Shown here piece after piece: positions 34,279-42,641 of a DNA stretch of 64,000 nucleotides; the stretch's first letter is position 1; each line of letters starts with the position of its first letter. The stretch is from UBA6522 sp965262365 (GTDB taxonomy: Bacteria > Pseudomonadota > Gammaproteobacteria > Steroidobacterales > Rariloculaceae), in the NCBI GenBank assembly GCA_965262365.1, contig OZ253541.1, forward strand, positions 4,092,001 through 4,156,000, given 5' to 3'. Under the pieces are notes generated by a model, which saw only the letters and a list, made by a program, of their open reading frames with translations, had not been told where the DNA came from and ran no database searches. Made by a program: the position numbers and the translations under genes.

Positions 34279-34962
34279 ATGGATATGCCTCGTACCGACT
34301 GGAGCGTTCTGTTGACATTACACCAAAAGGATTTCCTTGACGCACTTTCCCAGGCGCTAGCGACCAGCCGCGATTGGGCTCGTGGTCGAACGATCTCCAA
34401 CGCCACGAGATCTGCTCGATTCTGTTCGGATGTATGCGGAAACATCAATGGTCTGCTCTACGGTGCCGCATTGACACCGCGATACATAAGCGTGGACGAT
34501 CAAGGGAACAGGAGCCCGGGAGAGTGGTTGTTGGATGGAACCTGGACGGAGGATGTGACGCCCGACGATCGCATGACCAAAGGAGTACCGGCCAAGATAC
34601 GCTACGCACTTGAGTGCGAAAGCAGTACCTCGGGATTCGACTACTTCACGGATTTCTCTAAGCTCCTTTCGATCACCAGCGATATCAAACTGTTTCTAGC
34701 GGGACTCAATCAGCGAAAGAAGCATGCCGCCCGTAGGTATATCAATCTGCGAGTTCAACAATCTAGCGCACTGGTTGATCACTATGATCCGACGGCCCCT
34801 ACGGATTGGTACCTTGCGTTCTGGCCATCACCACTCGCTGTAGATGGCCGGTCTTTATGGGAAATAATTGACGAAGAGGCGCTCACTCATCTACAAGCTA
34901 TCGTGCTTTATCGATTCGCCGACCACACGTTTCAGGAAATCGGTGATGTTGGGTCGGCATAA
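34279..34962 (+). CDS. Cassette ORF 1, hypothetical
   Basis: 227 aa. Contains YALECESSTSGFDYFTDFSKLLS and RKKHAARRYINLRVQQS, with WYLAFWPSPLAVDGRSLWEII. The ECES stretch could be a nuclease-like E-x-E site but the family is not recognised. Its TAA lies inside the following attC-like site (GCATAAA), as in integron cassettes. Confidence 0.6.
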   Translation: MDMPRTDWSVLLTLHQKDFLDALSQALATSRDWARGRTISNATRSARFCSDVCGNINGLLYGAALTPRYISVDDQGNRSPGEWLLDGTWTEDVTPDDRMTKGVPAKIRYALECESSTSGFDYFTDFSKLLSITSDIKLFLAGLNQRKKHAARRYINLRVQQSSALVDHYDPTAPTDWYLAFWPSPLAVDGRSLWEIIDEEALTHLQAIVLYRFADHTFQEIGDVGSA

Positions 34963-35030
34963 AAACACATTCCACCGGACGAGGTGCCCGCTACGCGGTC
35001 ACTCCGCCGGTGCGTTTGGTCGTTATGTGC
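34957..35030 (+). other. attC-like site A
   Basis: Begins GCATAAAAAC at the TAA of the preceding ORF and ends TTTGGTCGTTATGTGC. The ends pair imperfectly (GCATAA/TTATG) and an inner CCACCGGA/TCCGCCGG-type stem fits an attC fold. Confidence 0.55.
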
Positions 35031-35054
35031 TACGACTGCGTCGCGCGACCACCG

Positions 35055-35633
35055 ATGACAACTTCTGTAAAGACTGAAGCGCTGATCGGGGAGTTCGCTC
35101 GACGACTGAACGATGGCTCTATCGAAATCTACAACGAATTCAGCCTTCAGCACGAATTCGGAATCTTTCTTCGAGAGGCAAATGTTGCAGAACTGGTCCA
35201 GTTCGAAAGGAATGTGTCCTATTTTCAGCTCCAGCGCTCGTCGTTTACGAAAAGAGAGATCGATGTTACGTGCTTTGACACGTCTCGGCCCCAGTTGCGG
35301 TTAGCGGTTGAACTCAAGTATCCGAGAGCAGCCCAATTCCCGGAACAGATGTTCAGTTTTTGCAAAGACATCGCGTTCTTGGAAGAGCTCAGGGTAGCAG
35401 GCTTTTCAAGCTGCCTATTCCTTGCGGTCGTTGAACAGCGGCTCTTCTATTCAGGGGATTCTTATGGCATCTATAGGTACTTTCGAGGTGGCGAGCCGCT
35501 GCATGGCAAGATCGGGAAGCCAACTGGAGCGAAAGATGACGAGGTGATGATTGGAGGGAGGTACATCATACGATGGAAGGAATTGGGGGATGGTCGCAAG
35601 TTTACCTGGATCGAGGCTGATCCAGGCGCATAA
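35055..35633 (+). CDS. Cassette ORF 2, PD-(D/E)XK-like protein
   Basis: 192 aa from ATG 35055 (the longer frame starts inside attC). FTKREIDVTCFDTSRPQLRLAVELKYPRAAQFPEQMFSFCKDIAFLEEL has the D ... ELK arrangement of restriction-endonuclease-like folds. Ends at a TAA within the next attC-like site. Specific function unknown; a defence role is inference. Confidence 0.65.
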   Translation: MTTSVKTEALIGEFARRLNDGSIEIYNEFSLQHEFGIFLREANVAELVQFERNVSYFQLQRSSFTKREIDVTCFDTSRPQLRLAVELKYPRAAQFPEQMFSFCKDIAFLEELRVAGFSSCLFLAVVEQRLFYSGDSYGIYRYFRGGEPLHGKIGKPTGAKDDEVMIGGRYIIRWKELGDGRKFTWIEADPGA

Positions 35634-35698
35634 CAACCCGCTGCAGGCGACCGACTTCCGCTACGCCGTTTGTCGGCGGCTGAGCTTGGTCGTAAACG
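35628..35698 (+). other. attC-like site B
   Basis: GCATAACAACCCGC at the stop codon of ORF 2 to GGCTGAGCTTGGTCGTAAACG. Inner arms GCGACCGAC/GTCGGCGGC pair. The 3' core reads GTAAACG instead of GTTAAAC. Confidence 0.6.
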
Positions 35699-35716
35699 AT
35701 ACGGAGAAATTTTCGC

Positions 35717-36364
35717 GTGACAATTGTTGCTAAAGAAGATTCCATGTTCCAATCTTGGCGAACAGACCGGCCAGGATTCGTGAAAGATGGGGTCGTATCC
35801 GAGCAAGACTATCTGGTGTCTTCTCCGTCGATAGTTTTCATTCTTAAGGAAGTGAACGACCCTGGTGGCGGTGGATGGGACCTACGCAAGGACTTGCGGG
35901 ATGGCGGTCGCCCTGAGACGTGGGACAATGTCGCGCGGTGGGTACACGGAATTCGCAACCGTGGGCAAGTCGACGACTGGTGGAATCAATATGAGCAAAT
36001 CTCCGAGGGGTTCCGAGTTGAGATTTTGCGGAGCATCTGCGCGATAAATCTCAAGAAATCGCCGGGTACGCACACAACCGAAATGGCGAGGTTGGCCAGA
36101 ATTGCCAACGAGGACGCGGTTAGAATCCAAGCACAGTACGCAATCTACGACCCTGACCTCACGATCTGTGGGGGAACCGGTGATCTATTCAGAACAGTTG
36201 TCGGTCACAAGAACCTGGAATGGAGGCAGACTCGTCGCGGTATTTGGTGGTACCAGCGGGCGCCAGGAAAGATTGTAATCTCTTACGCACACCCCGAAGC
36301 ACGCGTCCAAGACTCACTTCTGCACTATGGGTTGATTGATGCTGTCAACGAACTGCTGGCCTAA
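35717..36364 (+). CDS. Cassette ORF 3, hypothetical
   Basis: 215 aa from GTG 35717 (ATG 35744 also possible). Contains SIVFILKEVNDPGGGGWDLRKDL, TWDNVARWVHGIRN, ICAINLKKSPGTHTTE and KIVISYAHPEARV. The layout (motif-A-like loop early, HPE near the end) recalls uracil-DNA-glycosylase-fold proteins; this is a guess. TAA lies inside the following attC-like site. Confidence 0.55.
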   Translation: MTIVAKEDSMFQSWRTDRPGFVKDGVVSEQDYLVSSPSIVFILKEVNDPGGGGWDLRKDLRDGGRPETWDNVARWVHGIRNRGQVDDWWNQYEQISEGFRVEILRSICAINLKKSPGTHTTEMARLARIANEDAVRIQAQYAIYDPDLTICGGTGDLFRTVVGHKNLEWRQTRRGIWWYQRAPGKIVISYAHPEARVQDSLLHYGLIDAVNELLA

Positions 36365-36420
36365 CAAGGCATTTCAGCCGACGGCCAATCCGCTTGTCCG
36401 CGGCTGAACTTGGTCGATAG
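36359..36420 (+). other. attC-like site C
   Basis: GCCTAACAAGGCATTTCAGCC ... CGGCTGAACTTGGTCGATAG. This is very close to standard integron attC organisation (R'' GCCTAAC, L'' and L' arms TTCAGCC/GGCTGAA), though the 3' core reads GATAG rather than GTTAG. Confidence 0.65.
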
Positions 36421-36436
36421 AGATCAATCGAATACC

Positions 36437-37018
36437 GTGCCAGACATAAACACAGTCAAGGAGCATATTGCTTGGTCATACGCCAACTTGGCGTGTGCGC
36501 ACTCGGCTATCGAATCCGGTGCAAGGAAATACGGTAGGTTGAACTACATGATCCGAGCCAAGCTCAATAGGGGGCTTGTTTCCGGCACCATGAATATGCG
36601 TTCCACATTTGATGATGAGAAAATCAAATATAGATACCCGGAATCCTGCTGTTATTGCGGATCCAAAGATAATATTCAGATGGATCACCTAATTCCACAA
36701 ATCAAGGGTGGTCAAGATGGCGCCGATAATCTGGTTTGGGCGTGCAGGTCATGCAATAGCTCCAAGCGTGACCGGGACGTTATCGTTTGGTTGGAATCCA
36801 AAGGCTGGGAGCCATCGATTTTGTTGCTTCGCCGCTATCTGAAACTGGTAGCAAGGTATTGTGAACAAAATCGGTTGCTTGATCTTCCGCTGACGGAGGT
36901 TGCGGCAACCGAATTGCCATTTCAAATATTGGCTCTACCGTACAAACTCGAAAATATCGAACACCGCGTCCTTTGGGTGGAACCACAAGAAAGTTCTCAT
37001 GCGAAAGCCGATCGCTAA
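36437..37018 (+). CDS. Cassette ORF 4, HNH endonuclease
   Basis: 193 aa from GTG 36437. Contains CCYCGSKDNIQMDHLIPQIKGG, DNLVWACRSCNSSKRDRD: a classic HNH/zinc-finger endonuclease core with two CxxC pairs. TAA sits in the attC-like site D. Could be a restriction or mobile-element nuclease. Confidence 0.8.
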   Translation: MPDINTVKEHIAWSYANLACAHSAIESGARKYGRLNYMIRAKLNRGLVSGTMNMRSTFDDEKIKYRYPESCCYCGSKDNIQMDHLIPQIKGGQDGADNLVWACRSCNSSKRDRDVIVWLESKGWEPSILLLRRYLKLVARYCEQNRLLDLPLTEVAATELPFQILALPYKLENIEHRVLWVEPQESSHAKADR

Positions 37019-37079
37019 CGATTGCATGCAGAGGACCTATGCTACGCTCCGCACGGGCGGCTGATGCAGGGCGTTATTC
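37013..37079 (+). other. attC-like site D
   Basis: CGCTAACGATTGCATGCAG at the stop of the HNH ORF to GGCTGATGCAGGGCGTTATTC. Arms TGCATGCAG/CTGATGCA and core pair CTAAC/GTTA fit an attC. Confidence 0.6.
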
Positions 37080-37088
37080 CAGCAATAC

Positions 37089-37554
37089 ATGAGGCAACGG
37101 GCAGTGAAATACGAGAAGGCAATCCATCGGGTGAAGAGTGGCAAGATGTCTCGCGCCGACCTGCGGAAGCTTAGGCAAAAATGCGGAAAGCAAGCTCGGT
37201 GGTGGCGACGAGAATGCCAGGGAAGTTCTTCAAGCGATCGATCGTGCCACACCCGCCGATTCATACATCTTGTTCATGGGATTCTGTCCTGGCGCTGATT
37301 TTTCTCAGCGATTGGATACCAACTGGAAGGAGCAAGGGATTTGCCGGTTCGACTACGTGGAAAGTAAACATCAATTGGATCGCTTCAATACCATCTGTCC
37401 AGGCGACTTGGTGGTCCTGAAGAAGCGAGAGCAGTTTGGAAGGACTATGACGCTCGTAGGTATCTACTGTGCAACATCTGCGAGACGCAGAAGTAGCAAA
37501 CCCGGAATGGACGTTCGAGCGTTTTACGCTTGCTCCCAGAGAGCGATGGGATGA
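37089..37554 (+). pseudogene. Frameshifted cassette-like ORF
   Basis: The first frame (ATG 37089) gives RQRAVKYEKAIHRVKSGKMSRADLRKLRQK. Coherent sequence then continues in the frame one base over: LQAIDRATPADSYILFMGFCPGADFSQ, FDYVESKHQLDRFNTICPGDLVVLKKRE, ending 37554. One gene broken near 37185 is the simplest reading. Function unknown. Confidence 0.45.
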
Positions 37555-37621
37555 AAGCGAACCCGAAAACGCAATGGCGAGAGACTGGTACCCGTAGCGG
37601 CACGCCAAGCGCCTGTCCATC

Positions 37622-38257
37622 TTGCGCCGCCCACTTGTCCAATTGTCCACGGAGGATGACCCAGTCGTAATTGTGCTGCCCTCGATACTGGCCGGCACGC
37701 TAGTCTATTTGGGCCAAGCAGCGTTCGGGGAACTTCCCGAAACCCTCTTTGACAGCGCAGAGATGATCGCCTGCGTTGGGATGGCGGCAAACAGAATCGG
37801 GCACGAGTTCACACGAAGGGTGGCAAAGCGCCTTGGCGAACTGAAGTGGGAGACAGAAAAGGAACTGAGTCTCACCCGGTTCGGAGGGAGCGATTCACTT
37901 GGCGATGTCGATGTTCTTGCCTGGAAACGGGAAACTGGTCTTGTGTTTGCCATTGAGTGCAAGAGTCTAAGATTCGACCGAAGCTTGGGTGAGGTTGGTG
38001 AGCGGTTGGCGGAATACTCCGTAGGGACCGTCGGGTCGAAACGTACACCATTGCAAAAGCACCTTGATCGCATGTCTTTTCTGGAATCCAACCGGGAACG
38101 TCTCGCGAACTACACGGGTATCGGTGAAGGCGGTCTGCAATTGCGTTCGGGGCTGGTGACGGAGAATCTTGTTTCGATGCAGTTTGGTGGAATAGCGCGC
38201 GAGAAACTGGATCTAGTTGCAGACTTCGAACTGCTGGAGGAAGCGCTTCCGAATTGA
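37622..38257 (+). CDS. PD-(D/E)XK-like protein
   Basis: 211 aa. Central LGDVDVLAWKRETGLVFAIECKSLRFDRSLGEVGERLAEY shows the D ... ECK nuclease-like core. The tail FGGIAREKLDLVADFELLEEA is typical of the end of a larger protein, so this may be the C-terminal half of a longer, broken gene that includes the upstream frameshifted ORF. Confidence 0.6.
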   Translation: MRRPLVQLSTEDDPVVIVLPSILAGTLVYLGQAAFGELPETLFDSAEMIACVGMAANRIGHEFTRRVAKRLGELKWETEKELSLTRFGGSDSLGDVDVLAWKRETGLVFAIECKSLRFDRSLGEVGERLAEYSVGTVGSKRTPLQKHLDRMSFLESNRERLANYTGIGEGGLQLRSGLVTENLVSMQFGGIAREKLDLVADFELLEEALPN

Positions 38258-38680
38258 ATGTTGCCGACACGTAAGGAAAGACGTAGTCGTTGGCGCGGAT
38301 GGGATTGACCGTATTGCAGAGAGCTGTGGCGGTCAGGCTTTAAGGAGGCAAGCGGCGATTAGGAAATTGGGATCAGAGAGTTGCCGACAAGTTGTGTAGG
38401 GGAGAGGTTCGGCGCAAGTGCGGAGCCGGGATCCGACTGGCCGAATTTTCTGGTATACGCGCCGCCGTTTTCTTGATGACCGACCCTTGCAGTGCGCCGA
38501 GATCACGGCCCGAAAAGCCCGCCTGGACATGCTCCGGTCACCGGCTCTCTGCACGATCAGTGCCAGCCACGCGGCCAGGTGGATGCCCTCTCTGAAGAAC
38601 TGGATGCCGCGGGTCGGGGTGGCCATTGTTCGCCCAGTTGCAGATGGTGTTCGCGGATGCCATGCCAACTCGCTCGGCCT
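38258..38680. other. No recognisable gene
   Basis: Only overlapping short ORFs on both strands; none shows a known motif. Confidence 0.35.
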
Positions 38681-39607
38681 TCACTCCCACAGCCGGTAGA
38701 TCCAGTGGTTCGTTTCGCCCTCATCCTCGGGGATATAGGGTGCAATGCGCTGTAGCTGCGGGTAGTATTGGCCTGCCGCCGTCTGAAACATCCCATCCGT
38801 GTGGTCGCACCAAGTAATCACGTACTGTGGCTCTACGCTCGTTCCTCGAACCGTCTCGATACGACCCTCCTCGTAGATGTGCTGGAGCACGCTCTTGCCG
38901 CAGCCGCCCATCCCCAGTCCTTCTCGGGTGGCGCACACGTACTTCAGATTGACACGCCAGCCCGACCCAAACAGCACGTCCCAAATGTGGTTGTTCTCAT
39001 ATCGGAGGTAGAGGATTTTCCGGCGAACGTTGCCCATGCCCCGCAGGCTCTGGATCTCGACATCCAGAATGTGCCCGTCCGGCTGACCGTGAAGCCTCGG
39101 GTCGCTCCCAAAAAGAGCATAGCCTCGATTAATTGCCCACGGCACGAGCTGTCGATTCAGACGGACTTGCGTCACTGACCGGCACGTGACGCGTGTCCCG
39201 TAGTCTTCGTACCGAACCTCGTCCTCATGCCATGGCTCGTATTCCTCGTCGAGGCACGTGTACACGAACAGATTCGGTTCGGGAAGCTGCAGCGGTTCCC
39301 CGATACGCTCCGAAAGACGTGTTTGATAGGTCGGCGTCGTATAGACCAACGGCCGAAAGTCGTCACCGGCCGAGGCATACCACAGCACGAGAGGACGATT
39401 GAGCCGGCGCAGTTCGGGCGGAAGATCCTCTGCCTCCGGCTCGGCGAAGATATCGATCCAGGGCATCTCCGACAGCATGCCACTCTCCAGTAATTCCCAA
39501 TAACGGATTGACAAGACCCTCATGATGGGCGTCTTGAGATCGCCGCACTCGAGCCAGTGCGGGGCGCGGCGGACTAAACGCTCCAGTAGGATGTCGAGTC
39601 TCTTCAT
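38681..39607 (-). CDS. Hypothetical 308-aa protein
   Basis: MKRLDILLERLVRRAPHWLECGDLKTP, LVLWYASAGDDFRPLVY, YVITWCDHTDGMFQTAAGQYY. No known domain recognised; soluble, Trp/Tyr-rich, so possibly a binding or effector-like protein. The IS66 element inserted 7 bp upstream of its start codon, and the flanking 14-bp direct repeat includes that start codon (CAT at 39605-39607), so its original promoter has been displaced. Confidence 0.65.
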   Translation of the reverse strand: MKRLDILLERLVRRAPHWLECGDLKTPIMRVLSIRYWELLESGMLSEMPWIDIFAEPEAEDLPPELRRLNRPLVLWYASAGDDFRPLVYTTPTYQTRLSERIGEPLQLPEPNLFVYTCLDEEYEPWHEDEVRYEDYGTRVTCRSVTQVRLNRQLVPWAINRGYALFGSDPRLHGQPDGHILDVEIQSLRGMGNVRRKILYLRYENNHIWDVLFGSGWRVNLKYVCATREGLGMGGCGKSVLQHIYEEGRIETVRGTSVEPQYVITWCDHTDGMFQTAAGQYYPQLQRIAPYIPEDEGETNHWIYRLWE

Positions 39608-39643
39608 TCTAAACGTAAGCGCTGCGACTACGCCACATGGATT

Positions 39644-41239
39644 TCAGCTTGAGGTTGTTGTAAAGGCCCAGGGCAGCAGCTGATCGATGCCCGATGCGGG
39701 ATGCCCGGCGGCGATGGCTTCGAGCGTGGCCTTCAGATAGGCATGGGGGTTCACGCCGTTCATCTTGGCCGTTTCGATCAATGAAGCGATGCGGGCCCAG
39801 GCCTTGGCGCCTTCGTCATGGCCGGCGAACAGCGCATTCTTACGATTCAGGGCCAGCGGCCTGATGGCGTTTTCCACGATGTTGGTGTCCATCTCGACCC
39901 GCCCGTCGGTGAGGAACACCTGTAGCCCCTCCCAATGGTTGGCGATGTAGGCCAGCTTCTCGCCCAGGCGCGACTTCGGTGAGACCCGGCCGCGTTGCTT
40001 TCGCAGCCAGACCCCGAAGTCCTCGACCAGCGGCGCGGTCCGTGCCTGGCGCACGGCGAGCCGGACCTCGGCGGGCTCGCCCCGGATCTCCTTCTCGATG
40101 GCGTACATCTCGGCAATGCGCCGCAGCCCTTCGGCGGCGACCGGGGAGCGGTGGCTGTCGTGGATCTCACACAGCTTGCGCCGGGCGTGCGCCCAACAGA
40201 AACAGCGGACCACCCCCTTGCCGGGCACCGCCACCACGTTGTAGCCGGCATAACCGTCGACATGCAGCTTGCCTTGGAATCCCTCAAGAAAGCCCTCGGC
40301 GTGGCATCCGCCGCGCCCGGGCGCGTAGAAGAACACCACGCCGGGCGGATCCGGACCGGCCCAGGGGCGCTGATCGCGGGCCAGCGCCCACAGGTACCCC
40401 GTCTTGGTCTTGCCCCGGCCCGGGTCCAGCACCGGCGCCCGGGTCTCGTCCATGAACAGATGATCGGACTGCTTCAGATGCCAGGCCAGCCGATCCACCA
40501 CCGGAATGAGGTGAAACGACGCCTTGCCCACCCAGCCGGCGAGCGTGGAGCGGTCCAGTTCCACCCCCGAACGGGCGTAGATCTGCGATTGGCGATACAG
40601 CGGCAAATGGTCCCCGTACTTGGATATCAGCACCTGCGCCAGCGCCCCCTCGGTCGGCAGCCCGCCGATGATCAAGTGCGCCGGCGCGGCGGCCTGGATG
40701 ACGCCTTGCTCGCAGGTTCGACACGCGTACTTCGGGCGCACCGTGACCATGACCCGCAGCTGCGCCGGCACGATGTCCAGCCGCTCGGTGCGGTCCTCGC
40801 CGATGCGGATCATCTCCCCGCACCCGCAGGGGCACTGCGTGGAGTCGGGCTCGATGACGTGCTCGATCCGCTCCAGGTCCTTGGGCAGATGCCCGAGGTT
40901 GCGGCGCGGGGCACGGCGCCGGGTGGCGGGAGACGTCGCCGGGGCGCCCGGCGCAGCCGCGGCCTCCTCGGCCTCGGCCACCGCGCCTTCCAGATCCTCG
41001 AACGCCAGTTGGCGATCGTCCAGCGGGCGCTTCTCCGAACGCTTGTCGTAGATCGCCCGGCGCAGCTCGGTTACGAGGTGTTCCAGGCGCCGGTTGGCAT
41101 CGGTGAGCAACTCCACCGTCGCGCGAAGCTCCTCGTTGTCGGTTTGCTCGCGCTTCAGCGTCGCGTTCTGCTGTTCGAACAGCTTCCGATGAGCCTTCGG
41201 CAACGCCTTGAGATCCACCGCTTCAGAGTGAGCCTGCAT
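39644..41239 (-). CDS. tnpC: IS66 transposase TnpC
   Basis: 531 aa, normal length. N-terminal coiled coil, zinc finger (CPCGCGEM ... CRTC), DDE domain with FMDETRAP, HVDGYAGY and NIVENAIRPL. Catalyses element transposition. Confidence 0.95.
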   Translation of the reverse strand: MQAHSEAVDLKALPKAHRKLFEQQNATLKREQTDNEELRATVELLTDANRRLEHLVTELRRAIYDKRSEKRPLDDRQLAFEDLEGAVAEAEEAAAAPGAPATSPATRRRAPRRNLGHLPKDLERIEHVIEPDSTQCPCGCGEMIRIGEDRTERLDIVPAQLRVMVTVRPKYACRTCEQGVIQAAAPAHLIIGGLPTEGALAQVLISKYGDHLPLYRQSQIYARSGVELDRSTLAGWVGKASFHLIPVVDRLAWHLKQSDHLFMDETRAPVLDPGRGKTKTGYLWALARDQRPWAGPDPPGVVFFYAPGRGGCHAEGFLEGFQGKLHVDGYAGYNVVAVPGKGVVRCFCWAHARRKLCEIHDSHRSPVAAEGLRRIAEMYAIEKEIRGEPAEVRLAVRQARTAPLVEDFGVWLRKQRGRVSPKSRLGEKLAYIANHWEGLQVFLTDGRVEMDTNIVENAIRPLALNRKNALFAGHDEGAKAWARIASLIETAKMNGVNPHAYLKATLEAIAAGHPASGIDQLLPWAFTTTSS

Positions 41240-41330
41240 GATCCAAATACTATCATAAAATCAGTTAGTTATAAACCAATATCGGCCCGCAAAGCGGGCC
41301 GATCCAGGGACTCGATTGCCGTCTTCAGCG

Positions 41331-41681
41331 TCAGGCCGCGGTCCTCGGCCGGCGTACCCTCGGGGACCACGCCCGGCGCCAGTCCAGACCCTCGAACAAC
41401 GCCTCGAACTGCGCCCGTGTGAGCCTGATCACCCCGTTGCGCACCGCCGGCCAGGCAAACCGCCCGCCCTCCAGGCGCTTGTACGCCAGCACCAGACCCG
41501 TGCCGTCCCACCAGAGCACTTTGATCCTGTCGGCCCGCTTGGCACGAAAGACATAGGCGACCCCCGAATACGGGTCCAGTCCCAGCTCGTTCTGCACCAC
41601 CGCGGCCAGCCCATCATGGCCCTTGCGAAAATCCACAGCCCGTGTGGCCACCACGATCCGCGTACCGCCCAACGAGACCAT
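41331..41681 (-). CDS. tnpB: IS66 accessory protein TnpB
   Basis: 116 aa from ATG 41681: VVATRAVDFRKGHDGLAAVVQNELGLDPYSGVAYVFRAKRADRIKVLWWDGTG is the conserved TnpB core (FRxxxDGLAxxV ... GxxFVFRxxRxDRxKxLxWDxxG). Overlaps tnpA stop. Accessory to TnpC. Confidence 0.93.
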   Translation of the reverse strand: MVSLGGTRIVVATRAVDFRKGHDGLAAVVQNELGLDPYSGVAYVFRAKRADRIKVLWWDGTGLVLAYKRLEGGRFAWPAVRNGVIRLTRAQFEALFEGLDWRRAWSPRVRRPRTAA

Positions 41682-42100
41682 CACGATGTCCCCGCCAGCG
41701 CCACGGCGATCGCCGCGATCCCGGCCGTGTCGACGACCCCCTCCAGGCGCACCGTCACCCCGCGGCCTTCGATCACCGCCGAATGCGCCGCCTCCACTTC
41801 CACGGCGGCAAATCCCCCTTCCGGTTGTGCCTGCGCCGAGGACGGCGCCACCAGTTGGCCCCGGCGCAGCTGCGTGCGCCACGACGACAATCGGTTGCGT
41901 GGGATGCCGTGTCGCTTGGCCACCGCCGTGATCGTCTCCCCGGATGCGAAGCACTCGCGCGCGATCCGAATCTTCTCTTCCACATCCCAGGACCGCCGCG
42001 TCTTTCGCTTCCGTCGCTTGTGCCCGACCGCAGCCGCTCCGTTGGCCGCAGCCGCCCCGCCACGGGCCTCGCCCCTGGCATCCAAATCATCGTTCCGCAT
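41681..42100 (-). CDS. tnpA: IS66 accessory protein TnpA
   Basis: 139 aa from ATG 42100 with GAGGAG upstream. Central helix-turn-helix RRSWDVEEKIRIARECFASGETITAVAKRHGIPRNRLSSWR. C-terminal part FAAVEVE ... GVTVRLEGVVD typical of TnpA of IS66. Confidence 0.92.
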   Translation of the reverse strand: MRNDDLDARGEARGGAAAANGAAAVGHKRRKRKTRRSWDVEEKIRIARECFASGETITAVAKRHGIPRNRLSSWRTQLRRGQLVAPSSAQAQPEGGFAAVEVEAAHSAVIEGRGVTVRLEGVVDTAGIAAIAVALAGTS

Positions 42101-42181
42101 CGGACTACACTCCTCTATATAAAGGAGTGATCCAACCTCATTGGCTCAACAATAGGAAGGTGGGGTCGGCTTAGCGCTTAC

Positions 42182-42641
42182 TCTTCATTCTAAACCGGCA
42201 ACGCCAGCGTTGATCAAACTATCAAAACAAATTGAGAAGTTAACCAGGAGACATTTGCGACTTTAGAGTTCTCCGTCTTTGGGCTCCAAGCATATGATCC
42301 CCAAAATCTACAGGGTAAGTGTTGGGTAGCAATTTGCAGACCTAGTCAAGTACGCCGCGTCAATCGCGCGTCTGCGGAGGACAAAATGTCAGACTTCCTG
42401 TGGTGTGCCTGATTTTGATTGACGCAGTAAGAGTCACGCTGCAACTGAAGGTCGCCAAAGTGGTCGATACAGCAGAAAGATCATAACCACTTGATTGTCC
42501 GGCGTGAGGCGATTTCTCGCACACCGCTGAGCGGCGCCGCCCGGTCGAGGGAGTCGATCGGGCGTTCCGTTGCGGCTAACTTTTGCGGTCCACGTGAGAC
42601 GACTAGATCAAATTTCCTTGCTGCGTCGCCTCGCCAATCCT
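42182..42641. other. AT-richer intergenic region between IS66 and integrase pair
   Basis: No gene. Probably the former upstream region of the 308-aa ORF before IS66 inserted, and the DNA beyond the 3' end of the integrase pair. No clear attachment site was picked out. Confidence 0.35.

Larger units (their letters stand above)
39615..42181 (-). mobile_element. Complete IS66-family element with tnpA, tnpB, tnpC
   Basis: Ends are GTAAGCGCTGCGAC (39615) and the reverse complement of GTAAGCGCTAAGCCGACC (42181). Immediately outside both ends is the same 14-mer TCTTCATTCTAAAC (39601-39614 and 42182-42195), longer than the 8-bp duplication usual for IS66. Not closely related to the first IS66 element. 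Confidence 0.92.

Noticed and set aside
37622..38257. Fifth attC-like site after this ORF
   Set aside because: The stop is TGA and no RYYYAAC ... GTTRRRY pair is visible in the following 100 bp.
39995..41422. 475-aa plus-strand ORF
   Set aside because: Antisense shadow of IS66 tnpC.
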